A stretch of DNA of 64,000 nt. Origin: Candidatus Nitrospira nitrosa. Lineage in GTDB: Bacteria; Nitrospirota; Nitrospiria; Nitrospirales; Nitrospiraceae. Location: contig NZ_CZQA01000010.1 of NCBI RefSeq assembly GCF_001458735.1, forward strand, positions 372,001 to 436,000, read 5' to 3'. Both the position numbers and the translations under genes were made by a program. A model generated the notes under the pieces. The model saw nothing but the letters and a program-made list of their open reading frames with translations. It made no database searches and was not told the DNA's origin. Shown piece after piece: positions 9,347 to 18,267 of this stretch (position 1 is the first letter of the stretch; each line of letters opens with the position of its first letter).

Positions 9347-9691
9347 TTACCAGCGATCGCGCTTTCCACCGCCTCCACTGCGACCACCGCCTCCACCGAA
9401 TCCACCACGCCCGCCACCACCACCACCACCACCTGTCCGTGGCTCCTGGGGACGTGCTTCATTGACTGTAAGAGTTCGGCCACCCATTTCAGACCCGTTG
9501 AGTGCCGTGATGGCAGCTTGAGCTTCGGCATCGGACGACATTTCCACGAAGCCGAATCCCCGGGATTGCCCGGTGAACTTATCCGTAATGATGCGGGCAG
9601 AAGCCACTGCACCATGCGCTGCGAATAAGTCACTCAATTGCTGCTCGGTCGCCGAGTATGGCAACCCACCGACATAGATCTTCGAACCCAT
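9347..9691 (-). CDS. Glycine-rich RRM RNA-binding protein
   Basis: 114 aa. The start is ATG at 9691, chosen because a strong AAAGGAGGA ribosome site sits 5 bases upstream; the frame is open further up but without a start signal. One RRM domain (about 3-80) has RNP2 KIYVGGLPY and RNP1 SRGFGFVEM, followed by a short Gly/Arg tail (about 85-114) with runs of glycine. This is the bacterial Rbp/cyanobacterial cold-inducible RNA-binding architecture, a single-stranded RNA binder probably involved in RNA folding or stability. It is a single-gene unit with its own terminator and a 225-base upstream gap. Confidence 0.9.
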   Translation of the reverse strand: MGSKIYVGGLPYSATEQQLSDLFAAHGAVASARIITDKFTGQSRGFGFVEMSSDAEAQAAITALNGSEMGGRTLTVNEARPQEPRTGGGGGGGGRGGFGGGGGRSGGGGKRDRW

Positions 9692-9916
9692 TGGGGTTCC
9701 TCCTTTAGGATAATGACATTGTCTTGAGCACGAGGAACGGGGAAGGAGCGGGCCGAAGACGCGATCGATGCAGCGGCTTAGGTCTGACTTCCGACAAGAT
9801 TCCCGGACAAGGCAACATCGACATTGTGGGCCTTCTCTGATAGTCACTCGGTATCGCGAGGCCCAGGGCGATACCAGTCAGAGCTACACTAGCATAGCGC
9901 TTTGCCGATTACAACC

Positions 9917-10708
9917 TTACTCTCCAACTCGAACCAGAAGCCCGTGATCTTTGCAATAGGCCATCGTCCGGTAGAACCAAGCAACCACGCCGAGCACCAG
10001 CACCCCGTTGAGCCCGATCGCCCAGGCCAGATGGCTAAGCGGCGCCTGCCCGGCCGTTAATACAGCCCGCATCCCCTCGAAAATATGTGCTGCCGGGTTC
10101 ACCCACGCGATCCCCTGAAGCCAGACCGGCAAGACCTCCATCGGATAGAACACACAAGAAATCGGCTGAAAGAGAAAGACCATGCTCCAGGCCAAGACTT
10201 CTGCCTCCTGCCCAAATCGCATGATGAGCGACGTGGTAAACACGCCGATGATCCACCCGGTTACGACAAGGTTCACCACAAATGGACCGAGCCACAAGCC
10301 GATCATCAGGACGTTATAGGAATAAAAAACAAGGGCGCAGACCACCATGACGATCGAGACCGCCGTGACCTTCATGATGCTCATCGCCATCGTCGCCACG
10401 AGAAATTCGCTCGGCTTCAGCGGGCTCGCAAACAAGTTCATAAGATTGCGTGCCCAGAGCTCTTCGAGAAATGTGATCGTGATCCCTTGCTGCGCACGGA
10501 ATAGGATATCCCAGAGAATGAGTGCTCCCAAGAAGAACGTCACGAACCCGGGAACCTGTGGTTGATACCGTGCAAGATACAAGGTGATGAATCCCCAAAT
10601 CACAGGATCGAGAAACGGCCAGTAGAAAATCTCCATAATCCTGGGCAAGCTTCTTCGATAGAGGTACAGATGCCTGAAGATTAATGCCGTGACACGATGG
10701 AGTTTCAT
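9917..10708 (-). CDS. ABC-2 type transporter permease
   Basis: 263 aa integral membrane protein with about six hydrophobic segments and an ABC-2 fold, for example IMEIFYWPFLDPVIWGF near the N-terminus and a helical hairpin region followed by QPISCVFYPMEVLP. It overlaps the upstream small membrane gene by 4 bases and is the last gene of the minus-strand run. With the ATPase at 11106-11864 it forms an exporter. Substrate unknown. The position behind cytochrome, molybdenum-cofactor and Tat genes suggests service to periplasmic redox-enzyme assembly, comparable in position to NosFY-type transporters. Confidence 0.85.
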   Translation of the reverse strand: MKLHRVTALIFRHLYLYRRSLPRIMEIFYWPFLDPVIWGFITLYLARYQPQVPGFVTFFLGALILWDILFRAQQGITITFLEELWARNLMNLFASPLKPSEFLVATMAMSIMKVTAVSIVMVVCALVFYSYNVLMIGLWLGPFVVNLVVTGWIIGVFTTSLIMRFGQEAEVLAWSMVFLFQPISCVFYPMEVLPVWLQGIAWVNPAAHIFEGMRAVLTAGQAPLSHLAWAIGLNGVLVLGVVAWFYRTMAYCKDHGLLVRVGE

Positions 10709-11109
10709 CCGCAGGTCTCATGTTTATGCTCATGGTCACAGCCACCGCATCCCTGATGGGTACCGAGGATTTCTCCCATCAGCTGCCTAACCCCGGCAAC
10801 CATATGCGTCCCCGCCCGTCGACCATCAGGCATCCGCCGCAACCAGAGCCCTAATAACAGGATCGGCATCCCTAGTACACCAATCCCAAACGCCAGGTTC
10901 GCCCGTCCCCCCATCCACCAGAGAACCGCGACGACCAACGAGAGTGGGACCACCCCGGCAACTGTGCTTTTTAGAACAACCGGCCATCCACAGGTTCCTC
11001 GCGCACGTCCCTTCAGGCTGACCCCCAGCCAAAACAATCCCCACGCCGTGCTGACGGCCAATCCTCCCGAGACCACCCCGAGAACGAACTCGATGAGCGG
11101 ATGCATCAT
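10705..11109 (-). CDS. Small membrane protein with Cys/His-rich C-terminus
   Basis: 134 aa, unrecognised. Three or so hydrophobic segments (about 5-30, 45-68 and 72-90) are followed by a soluble tail ending in GCGGCDHEHKHETCG, a cluster of four Cys and three His that looks suited to binding a metal ion. It is fused by 4-base overlaps to the ABC ATPase upstream and the permease downstream, so it is almost certainly translated with them and may be an accessory subunit of the transporter. Confidence 0.7.
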   Translation of the reverse strand: MMHPLIEFVLGVVSGGLAVSTAWGLFWLGVSLKGRARGTCGWPVVLKSTVAGVVPLSLVVAVLWWMGGRANLAFGIGVLGMPILLLGLWLRRMPDGRRAGTHMVAGVRQLMGEILGTHQGCGGCDHEHKHETCG

Positions 11110-11864
11110 GATGACAACGAAGCCGTTGATTCCCGAGCCAACTTCAAAAAGACCTCCTCGAGATCTGTTTGGCCGAACCGATCCACGATAGCCTGCGCCG
11201 TCCCCTCGGCCACCAACCGTCCACGCTGGAGAAAAATAATCCGATCTGACATTTCTTCCATCTCCCGCATATTGTGGGACGTATACAGAATACTCAGGCC
11301 CGACGATCGTTGCTCATCTTTTAACAGAGCCCTGATCTTGTACGCCACATCAGGGTCTAAGCTCGCCGTTGGTTCGTCAAGAAAGAGGACGCGCGGCTGC
11401 GTGAGAATGGCCTTGGCCAATGCCAGTCTCGTCATCTGCCCGGATGACAACTTCCTGGTCACTTTCCGTCGGAACTCTTCCATCTCGAGTTTTCTGACCA
11501 CGTTGTCGATCCGCTGCGCCATATCGGATAGACCATACAACCTCGCCACCACCCAAAGATTTTCGTCGACCGTCAGCGCTTGCGGCATCGAGATGTAGGT
11601 GGACGAAAAATTGACCTGCTGCAGGATTTCCTCCCGATGCGTCGACAGATCCAGACCGAACACCTCAATCGTACCCGATGTCGGTGTGACCAATCCCAGT
11701 AACATCTGAATCGTGGTCGTCTTGCCGGCTCCATTGGGCCCCAACAATCCAAGAATCTCCCCCGGATGCATCTCGAACGACACGCCATCCACAGCCGTAA
11801 AGTCGCCGAAACGCTTCGTCAATTGTGAGACCTTCAAAACAGGATTCGGCATTGGACTCATCAA
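11106..11864 (-). CDS. ABC transporter ATP-binding protein
   Basis: 252 aa single nucleotide-binding domain. Walker A GPNGAGKTTT, signature KLSSGQMTRLALA, Walker B VLFLDEPTASLDP and switch His in LYTSHNM are all intact. The sequence belongs to the drug/lipid/NosF-type export ATPases. It starts 10 bases after the cytochrome gene stop and overlaps the small membrane gene by 4 bases. Confidence 0.9.
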   Translation of the reverse strand: MMSPMPNPVLKVSQLTKRFGDFTAVDGVSFEMHPGEILGLLGPNGAGKTTTIQMLLGLVTPTSGTIEVFGLDLSTHREEILQQVNFSSTYISMPQALTVDENLWVVARLYGLSDMAQRIDNVVRKLEMEEFRRKVTRKLSSGQMTRLALAKAILTQPRVLFLDEPTASLDPDVAYKIRALLKDEQRSSGLSILYTSHNMREMEEMSDRIIFLQRGRLVAEGTAQAIVDRFGQTDLEEVFLKLARESTASLSS

Positions 11865-11874
11865 GTCAGGTCAG

Positions 11875-12585
11875 TCAATTAAACAATAGTGCGCCGCTGA
11901 TCTTGTCGGAGATATGGCACGTGTCACACTTTCTGTTCAACACCTTGCCCCTATACTGAGTCGTTCCGTCATGACAGCGAAAACAGTCGTTGAGGGCTCT
12001 GGTGCGCAGGGCGGATCCTTCCGGATGGGTGGGATACCAGGGCTTGCTGTCGGCAGATACATGGCCACGTGGGATCACAATGGGATAGCCTTTGATTGGT
12101 GCATCATGTACGACACCGGCATGGCAGGTCGTACAGCCTTCTCCCTGTCCACGAACGGTGAATGCCTCCATATGTTGCCGATGGCCCACGACCAGCCCCA
12201 CATCGTTCACCGGTAACGGAAGATCGCGAGGAGCAATCTCAGACACGCGAAGAATGTGTCGATGACAGCTCATGCACACTCCCGAATCAACTGTCGCTTT
12301 GAGATTGTGGACTTCTGTTGGAGTCCCCAGAAACGTGATAGCCGTATCTCTGGCGCCAGCCAAGACCTTGTCTGTAAGCCACCCCTGGAGACCTGGCCGC
12401 ACATGGCACGCAACACAACTAATCTCTTTGTGAGAGGATTTGGCCCAGCTTTGGTAAGAAGGCGCGAGGGTGTGGCATCCGGCACAGAACTCAGGCTGAT
12501 CGGTCAATGGAATCGCAATCCCCGCCAGAGCGACGGCTCCGACCATGACGGCCAATACCAGTGTGGTCCTAGCAGTCGAGTTCAT
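11875..12585 (-). CDS. Membrane-anchored six-haem c-type cytochrome, NapC/NrfH-like core
   Basis: 236 aa. One N-terminal membrane helix (about 7-27) leads to six CXXCH haem sites: CAGCH, CVACH, CMSCH, CTTCH, CFRCH and CDTCH. The first two with PEFCAGCHTLAPSYQSW and HKEISCVACHVRPG match the start of NapC/NrfH quinol dehydrogenases, which have four haems; here two more are added at the C-terminus. A role passing electrons from the quinol pool to a periplasmic partner is inferred. The start overlaps the mobB stop by 17 bases, so it is co-translated with molybdenum-cofactor genes. Confidence 0.85.
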   Translation of the reverse strand: MNSTARTTLVLAVMVGAVALAGIAIPLTDQPEFCAGCHTLAPSYQSWAKSSHKEISCVACHVRPGLQGWLTDKVLAGARDTAITFLGTPTEVHNLKATVDSGVCMSCHRHILRVSEIAPRDLPLPVNDVGLVVGHRQHMEAFTVRGQGEGCTTCHAGVVHDAPIKGYPIVIPRGHVSADSKPWYPTHPEGSALRTRALNDCFRCHDGTTQYRGKVLNRKCDTCHISDKISGALLFN

Positions 12586-13102
12586 GCTCCCGGCGTCGAA
12601 GGGGAAACTGCCGAATCAGAAGCTCAGCCACACCGACGACATCATCCAGATGCAACACAGGCACCGGAAGATCGAACGGCTTATCGGACACCACCGCAAG
12701 AAGACCGTCTGATGAGTAGGAGATTTCGCCTACTTGATCGCGCACCACAATGATCTTGGGATAGCCCTCGCTCTTCCATCCCTCTGCGATGATGAGATCA
12801 TACGAGCGATCCAAGAAACGGTCTCGGACTTCTTCCACCTTGAGCTGTTCGGACACATCAGCAAAAAGGGCCAGACTCCCCTTCGAGACGACGATGACAC
12901 TGCTGGCACCGGCGCGTTTATGACGCCAACTATCCTTGCCCTCCGTGTCAAGATCGAAGCCATGCCCTGTATGCTTGACGGTTGCCACGCGATAGCCCGC
13001 CTTCACGAGTTCGGGGAGCACGCGCTCAATCAACGTGGTCTTGCCGCTATTCGAGCGACCGATAAAAGACACGATCGGAATGGACATGCTGTGACCGTTC
13101 AT
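12569..13102 (-). CDS. mobB: MobB, molybdopterin-guanine dinucleotide biosynthesis adaptor
   Basis: 177 aa P-loop GTP-binding protein. Walker A is FIGRSNSGKTTLIE. The family segment VATVKHTGHGFDLDTEGKDS and RHKRAGASSVIVVS follow. MobB assists formation or delivery of the guanine-dinucleotide form of the molybdenum cofactor used by DMSO-reductase-family enzymes. The gene sits 8 bases after moeA, and its end overlaps the cytochrome gene. Confidence 0.9.
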   Translation of the reverse strand: MNGHSMSIPIVSFIGRSNSGKTTLIERVLPELVKAGYRVATVKHTGHGFDLDTEGKDSWRHKRAGASSVIVVSKGSLALFADVSEQLKVEEVRDRFLDRSYDLIIAEGWKSEGYPKIIVVRDQVGEISYSSDGLLAVVSDKPFDLPVPVLHLDDVVGVAELLIRQFPLRRREHELDC

Positions 13103-13110
13103 TTCCTATT

Positions 13111-14412
13111 CTATTCACAACACGAGGGACGATGGACGACGGAATGTCCATGCTCTGCCTTGGATAGCCAGGCCTCACCGCTCAACAGCTGGACCGTGAC
13201 CTCATCGCCGGGATTCACCCGCTCGACTTCCACCGGCACATCGATCAGACAATTGGCTTTGACCATTGATGTCAGAATACCGGAGCCCTGATCGCCCGTT
13301 GTCCGAACCTTGAACAGACCATCTTCTCGTGTCAGGATCCCTCGCAAGAAATGCCGTCGATCGGTGCGTTTTGAAAAAGTCCCCTGAAAGATGGCCTGCA
13401 ACACCGGTCGTCCATAGGTCCGGCATCCGCTCATCTTCAGCAGCGCCGGTCTCACGAGCTGCTCGAACGTCACCATGGATGAGACAGGATTACCGGGAAG
13501 GCCGAAAGCCAGCTTGCCTTGAATCAAACCAAATGCCAAAGGCTGCCCAGGTCTGATCGCAAGTTTCCAAAAATTCATCTCGGCTCCGAGTTCCCGGAAG
13601 ACGGCTTTGGTGAAATCATAGTCACCCATCGAGACTCCGCCGGACAGTACCAGGATATCGGCAGTCAACCCCTGCGAAATCTTTTCCTTGAGAGCGGCCG
13701 GTGTGTCCCGGGCAATGCCGAGCAAGAGCGGAACCCCTCCGGCTTCTTGCACAGCCGACGCGATCCCATAACTATTCGAGTTGATGATCTTCTCGTCACT
13801 GAACCGTTCATCCAGATCAGCCAATTCATCGCCGGTCGACAGGATCGCCACCCGCGGGCGCTGATAGGCGAATACCAAGGACTTGGCAAGAATCGCGAGC
13901 ATCCCCGCCTCACCGGGACGAATTCTGGTCCCCTGTGCGATGATACAGTCGCCTTTCTTCACGTCCTCACCTTGCGGTCTGATATTGGCACCCTTCGGTT
14001 CCGGCTTCAACACACGTACCGACGCGGGTGTCGGCTCAGTGTCTTCGACCTTGAGCACCGTATCGGCCCCTCGGGGCATCGGCGCGCCGGTCATGATCCG
14101 GATCGCCTGCCCAGGGCCGACTGTTTTCGTCGGCATCGTCCCGGCTGGAACATCTTCGATAATCGAAAGAGTCACCGGCTTCTGGATAGCATGCTCCTGT
14201 TTGATATCCTCCCACCTCACCGCAAACCCATCCATGGCTGAGTTGTCCCACGGAGGATTGTCTCGCTCTGCCACGATGTCTTCACCCAGCACACGACCCA
14301 AGACATCCAGAATCGAGACCTTTTCAACTCCCAACACCGGTGTCGCATCAAGCACGATCCGTTGCGCTTCATGGAGTTGGGTCAATCCGTTCATGGCATC
14401 GGTCGCTTTCAC
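13111..14412 (-). CDS. moeA: MoeA, molybdopterin molybdenumtransferase
   Basis: 433 aa, full length. It inserts molybdenum into adenylylated molybdopterin. Family marks: DNPPWDNSAMDGFAV and PAGTMPTKTVGPGQAIRIM (domains I-II), MTGAPMPRGADTVLKVED, the MPT-binding domain with STGDEL, NSNSYG, VLSGGVSMGDYDF and LPGNPVSSMVTFE, and the C-terminal domain IV. The start overlaps the Mrp stop by 4 bases. Confidence 0.95.
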   Translation of the reverse strand: MKATDAMNGLTQLHEAQRIVLDATPVLGVEKVSILDVLGRVLGEDIVAERDNPPWDNSAMDGFAVRWEDIKQEHAIQKPVTLSIIEDVPAGTMPTKTVGPGQAIRIMTGAPMPRGADTVLKVEDTEPTPASVRVLKPEPKGANIRPQGEDVKKGDCIIAQGTRIRPGEAGMLAILAKSLVFAYQRPRVAILSTGDELADLDERFSDEKIINSNSYGIASAVQEAGGVPLLLGIARDTPAALKEKISQGLTADILVLSGGVSMGDYDFTKAVFRELGAEMNFWKLAIRPGQPLAFGLIQGKLAFGLPGNPVSSMVTFEQLVRPALLKMSGCRTYGRPVLQAIFQGTFSKRTDRRHFLRGILTREDGLFKVRTTGDQGSGILTSMVKANCLIDVPVEVERVNPGDEVTVQLLSGEAWLSKAEHGHSVVHRPSCCE

Positions 14413-15377
14413 TGGCTGAATCCTCTCATTGGCCCAGCAGTCGGCTTTCCCACTTTCAGGAGCGACGTCCCTTTCTTACAGAACGCTTCGACCTGATTGG
14501 CAATCTGGTGATAGGCCTCCGCCGTGGGTGTATCGGAATTGAAGAGCGCGAAGGGTTCCCCGGCATCCGATTGTGTGACCACGTCCGGATCGAGCGGAAT
14601 TCGTCCCAAGAACGGAACGCCCATATCGCTCGCGGAAGCTTCCCCACCGCCCCTTCTGAACACATCGATATGCGTATGGCAGTGTGGACACTCTAGCCCA
14701 CTCATGTTTTCCACGATGCCGATGATCGGCACATCACTATCCTTACAAAACGTCACCGATTTTCGCGAATCAAGCAAGGCCACTTCCTGAGGAGTCGTGA
14801 CAATGACGGCCCCACTGACCTGGCCGAGCAAATCGATCGTGGTGACTGATTCGTTGCCCGTCCCTGGAGGAAGATCGATCAGGAGAAAATTCAGATCTTG
14901 CCAATCGACTCCACCCAGAAGCTGATTGATGAATTCATACTTATAGGCATCTCGCCAGATGATGGGATCATCCGAGTTCTGCAACAGAAACGACATGGAG
15001 GCAATTTTCAAATTGTACGCCTGAAAAGGAATAATCCCGCCGGAGGTGCTGATCTTGAGCTTCTGTCCTTCGGCTCCGACCATCTTGGGAATATTGGGAC
15101 CATGGATGTCCATATCGCAAATCCCGACATGCCATCCTTTGAGCGCCAAACTCACCGCAATGTTCGTGGTACAGGTACTCTTCCCCACACCACCCTTGTT
15201 GCTCATGATGAGTACCTTGTACTCGATCCGCTCCATTCGCTTGGCTACCAGCCAGCGGCTATGTCCTTCCTTATCCTTTTGACATTGTTCCGTTTCATCA
15301 CAGATGGCGCAGGCCCACATATAGGTGCAGGCATCTCCGCTTCCACTGGTATTGATCACATTGAGTTCACGTGCCAT
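14409..15377 (-). CDS. Mrp/NBP35-type P-loop ATPase (iron-sulfur carrier)
   Basis: 322 aa. A deviant Walker A KGGVGKSTCTTN and CDMDIHGPNIPKM mark the Mrp/ApbC/NBP35 family of scaffold or carrier ATPases that deliver Fe-S clusters to apoproteins. The N-terminal extension has Cys residues near 17, 23, 26 and 32, arranged like the N-terminal cluster of NBP35. A further CPHC motif is in NMSGLECPHCHTH, the usual bridging-cluster site of Mrp. Its place between tatC and moeA fits cluster insertion into a molybdoenzyme or its electron-transfer subunit before Tat export. Confidence 0.85.
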   Translation of the reverse strand: MARELNVINTSGSGDACTYMWACAICDETEQCQKDKEGHSRWLVAKRMERIEYKVLIMSNKGGVGKSTCTTNIAVSLALKGWHVGICDMDIHGPNIPKMVGAEGQKLKISTSGGIIPFQAYNLKIASMSFLLQNSDDPIIWRDAYKYEFINQLLGGVDWQDLNFLLIDLPPGTGNESVTTIDLLGQVSGAVIVTTPQEVALLDSRKSVTFCKDSDVPIIGIVENMSGLECPHCHTHIDVFRRGGGEASASDMGVPFLGRIPLDPDVVTQSDAGEPFALFNSDTPTAEAYHQIANQVEAFCKKGTSLLKVGKPTAGPMRGFSQ

Positions 15378-15420
15378 GGTCTATCTTTCCGGCGAGCAGG
15401 CTATCCTGCGCCTGTATATG

Positions 15421-16431
15421 CTAACGCTGTCGACTGCCGGGAACCCCCACATAATCCTCTCCTGTGGAAGAGTTCGGCACCGCCACGCCGGCAGCACGCC
15501 CTCCGACTCCGGACCCCGCCATCGCGACCGTCGGAACTGAAGGCTGGTCGGACTCGGTATCGGCCGTGGGTTTTTTCCCAAAGACTTTCGCTCCAAAAAT
15601 TCCGACCCAGTAGAGCAGAAACATCGGACCTGCCATCAGCGTTTGATTGAATGGGTCAGGCGTGGGAGTCAGGATCGCCGCGATCACGAACGACCCTAAC
15701 AGCGCCCACTTCCAATATTGAATCAGGAACGGCGCATCCACCCACCCGAGCTTCGCCATGAGCGTCAGCGCCAACGGCACTTCAAAAATCAGCCCAAACA
15801 CCATGAGAAACCAGAGGGCGAAGCCGACATATTGCGCAATAGAAATCTGCGGTGCAAATCCCGCGTTGACGCCGTACGAAATCAAAAAATTTAAGGCAAA
15901 CGGCAGAACGAAAAAAAATGAAAACCCTGCCCCCGCATAAAACGCCGCCGCGCTGACACACACGAACGGCCCGACAAACCGCCGTTCTTGAGCGTGCAGC
16001 CCAGGAACCACGAACCGCCAGATCTCGTACAACAGATACGGCATGGCGAGCACAATGGCACACAGGCCAGCTACCTTGACGTTCTGCCAGAGCGCCTCCG
16101 CCGGAGCGAGAAACACAAACGGCACGGTCGGGAGATCGGTGGGTTCCCAGGTCAACTGACTGGGAACGAACATGTTCTGAAGCGGAACGCGCAGCCATTT
16201 GACTAACGCATCGGCATAGAAGAAGGTCCCCATAAACACGACGGCCAATGCGATCACCGTACGGGTCAGCCGGACCTGGAACTCCACAAGGTGTTCCATG
16301 ACCGGCATTTTCTTATCCTCCAGCGGCTTGAAAACCGAATCTTGCAGCCACTGGTTCAGTTTGTTCAACACAGAGCCTCGTGCATACGGGAATCCGTTGA
16401 TCCGACGATCTGCCGATTGAGTTTCTGGCAA
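15421..16431 (-). CDS. tatC: TatC, twin-arginine translocase subunit
   Basis: 336 aa, six predicted membrane segments. Typical features are MPVMEHLVEFQVRLTRT before helix 1, the long periplasmic loop with PAEALWQNVKVAG, PYLLYEIWRFVVPGLHAQE, and ILTPTPDPFNQTLMAGPM near helix 5-6. An N-terminal extension of about 40 residues and a C-terminal tail of about 50 residues are longer than in E. coli. TatC recognises RR signal peptides of folded cofactor-bearing proteins. tatA/tatB are not in the window. Confidence 0.95.
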   Translation of the reverse strand: MPETQSADRRINGFPYARGSVLNKLNQWLQDSVFKPLEDKKMPVMEHLVEFQVRLTRTVIALAVVFMGTFFYADALVKWLRVPLQNMFVPSQLTWEPTDLPTVPFVFLAPAEALWQNVKVAGLCAIVLAMPYLLYEIWRFVVPGLHAQERRFVGPFVCVSAAAFYAGAGFSFFFVLPFALNFLISYGVNAGFAPQISIAQYVGFALWFLMVFGLIFEVPLALTLMAKLGWVDAPFLIQYWKWALLGSFVIAAILTPTPDPFNQTLMAGPMFLLYWVGIFGAKVFGKKPTADTESDQPSVPTVAMAGSGVGGRAAGVAVPNSSTGEDYVGVPGSRQR

Positions 16432-16469
16432 CCAGCAGCTCGGCGGATCAACATCTACCCCTGTGCGTC

Positions 16470-17972
16470 TTACTTCGGATTGACCGCCACGAAGAGGCTG
16501 TTCCCCTGACGATTGACCAGCAACACCGCGAGCTCGTCTTTTTTAATTTTCTCGGCGGCCTTTTGGTACTCGCTGAGCGTCTTGACGGATTCGTGGTTGA
16601 CTTCTTGGATGACATCGCCGCGCTGCAAGCCGGCCGCCTCCGCCTGTCCACCAGGCTCCACCGAAGTGACCACCACCCCAGTCGTTTTGGAAGGGATGTT
16701 CAATTGACTCATCAACGCATTGTCCAACGCCTGAACACGAAGCGATGCCAACACATTGTCCGGTGGCTTAATCTGCTCTCCCGCTTCCTTCGGCGGCCCC
16801 GGCTCCTTCTTCGCCAAGATCTCATCCGAAGGACGCTCCGCCACCTTCACGGCAATGACCTGCTCCTTCCCTTCCCGGACGACCTTCACCTGGGCGTCTT
16901 TCCCGACAACGGTTCGAGCAACCAGATTACGCAGTTGACTGACCGTCTGCACCTCTTTCCCATTGAAGGCCACCACCACGTCACCCCGCTTGATTCCGGC
17001 GGCATGCGAGGGGCCATTCTCGTTGACGTCGCTGATCAACACGCCTTTTCGCTGATCCGGAAGCTTGAAGGATTTCGCCAAGGCCGGCGTAATCTCCTGA
17101 ATCGCCACCCCCATCCACCCGCGCACGACTTTCCCCGTCTTTTGGAGGCTATCGACGATATCGAGCGCGATGCTGCTGGGAATCGCAAACCCGATTCCCT
17201 CGGATCCGCCCGTTCTCGAGAAAATCGCAGTGTTAATCCCGATCAGATCCCCATTCATATTGATGAGCGCTCCACCAGAATTTCCTGGGTTAATGGCCGC
17301 ATCGGTCTGGATAAAGTCTTCATAATCGGCAATCCCGACATTGCCACGCCCCAAGGCGCTGATGATGCCGAGCGTCACGGTCGAGCTCAGACCAAAAGGA
17401 CTCCCGACGGCTAACACCAGATCCCCGACCTCAAGCTTTTCATACTCTGCCCACTTGAGTGACGGGAGATCCTTGGCATCGATCTTCACCACCGCCAGGT
17501 CCGTCTTTGGATCGGTCCCGACGACCTTGGCAGAAAACTCCCGCCGATCACTCAACGTCACAGTGATCTGGGTCGCCCCTTCTACAACGTGATTGTTGGT
17601 CACGATAAACCCATTGGCATCAAGAATGACCCCGGAACCGGCACTCTGGTCAGGTTTGCCGTGCGGAGCAGGGGGGCCACCATGGGGCGTCGGCGGAGTC
17701 GGTGATTCACCTGGCTCTTCCCCAGGAGGTGGGGCTCCGAATGGGTTAGGAGGAACTCCTCCTCGCCTCCGACTCCCTTCTCCTCCGCCGGTGACGGCAA
17801 TGTTCACGACGGCAGGCGTCGTCTTTTTGACAATCTCCGAGAACCCCTGCGCCCATGCTGGAGGAACCCCTGAAGCCGAGACGGGTGACACGCACCCGCT
17901 TCCAAGAAACGCGGACAGGGCCAATCCACAACCGATGAGCATGTTCGTCGTTTGCTGAGTCCACATGAACAT
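16470..17972 (-). CDS. DegP/HtrA-family periplasmic serine protease
   Basis: 500 aa. An N-terminal signal segment with a Cys-containing region (FLGSGCVSPVSA) is followed by a trypsin-like domain with the catalytic triad His in IVTNNHVVEG, Asp in DPKTDLAVVKID and Ser in NPGNSGGALI, then two PDZ domains (about 280-370 and 410-495). A Gly/Pro-rich loop (about 65-105) precedes the protease domain. It degrades or chaperones misfolded envelope proteins. It is the first gene of the minus-strand run, 38 bases ahead of tatC. Confidence 0.92.
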   Translation of the reverse strand: MFMWTQQTTNMLIGCGLALSAFLGSGCVSPVSASGVPPAWAQGFSEIVKKTTPAVVNIAVTGGGEGSRRRGGVPPNPFGAPPPGEEPGESPTPPTPHGGPPAPHGKPDQSAGSGVILDANGFIVTNNHVVEGATQITVTLSDRREFSAKVVGTDPKTDLAVVKIDAKDLPSLKWAEYEKLEVGDLVLAVGSPFGLSSTVTLGIISALGRGNVGIADYEDFIQTDAAINPGNSGGALINMNGDLIGINTAIFSRTGGSEGIGFAIPSSIALDIVDSLQKTGKVVRGWMGVAIQEITPALAKSFKLPDQRKGVLISDVNENGPSHAAGIKRGDVVVAFNGKEVQTVSQLRNLVARTVVGKDAQVKVVREGKEQVIAVKVAERPSDEILAKKEPGPPKEAGEQIKPPDNVLASLRVQALDNALMSQLNIPSKTTGVVVTSVEPGGQAEAAGLQRGDVIQEVNHESVKTLSEYQKAAEKIKKDELAVLLVNRQGNSLFVAVNPK

Positions 17973-18267
17973 ATCTAAAGTCCTCCAGGATGTGACTCTT
18001 CTTCAAGAGTCCTATTTGGAAATGAGCCTCCGCATCAGTTTAACAATCCATCTTACACTACTCATTTGATCGGCTTCAAAGGAGAAAAGGCCGGACGACA
18101 GGAGCGGAACCAGTCCGCCCGGATCGGCAAGCGCATGACAAGTCTCTACCACATCAAACCGTTGTGTTGTAGACCAGGCTTCCTTAAGACCCGTTGCATT
18201 CACGTGAGGTTTCCAGTACCGTGACAAATGGGTAGTTTTAATCATACCAGCAGAAGTAGACTCGGCA

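Noticed and set aside
9347-9847. Longer 166-residue version of the RRM protein
   Set aside because: The upstream extension has no family similarity, while ATG 9691 has an excellent ribosome-binding site and a canonical RRM start.
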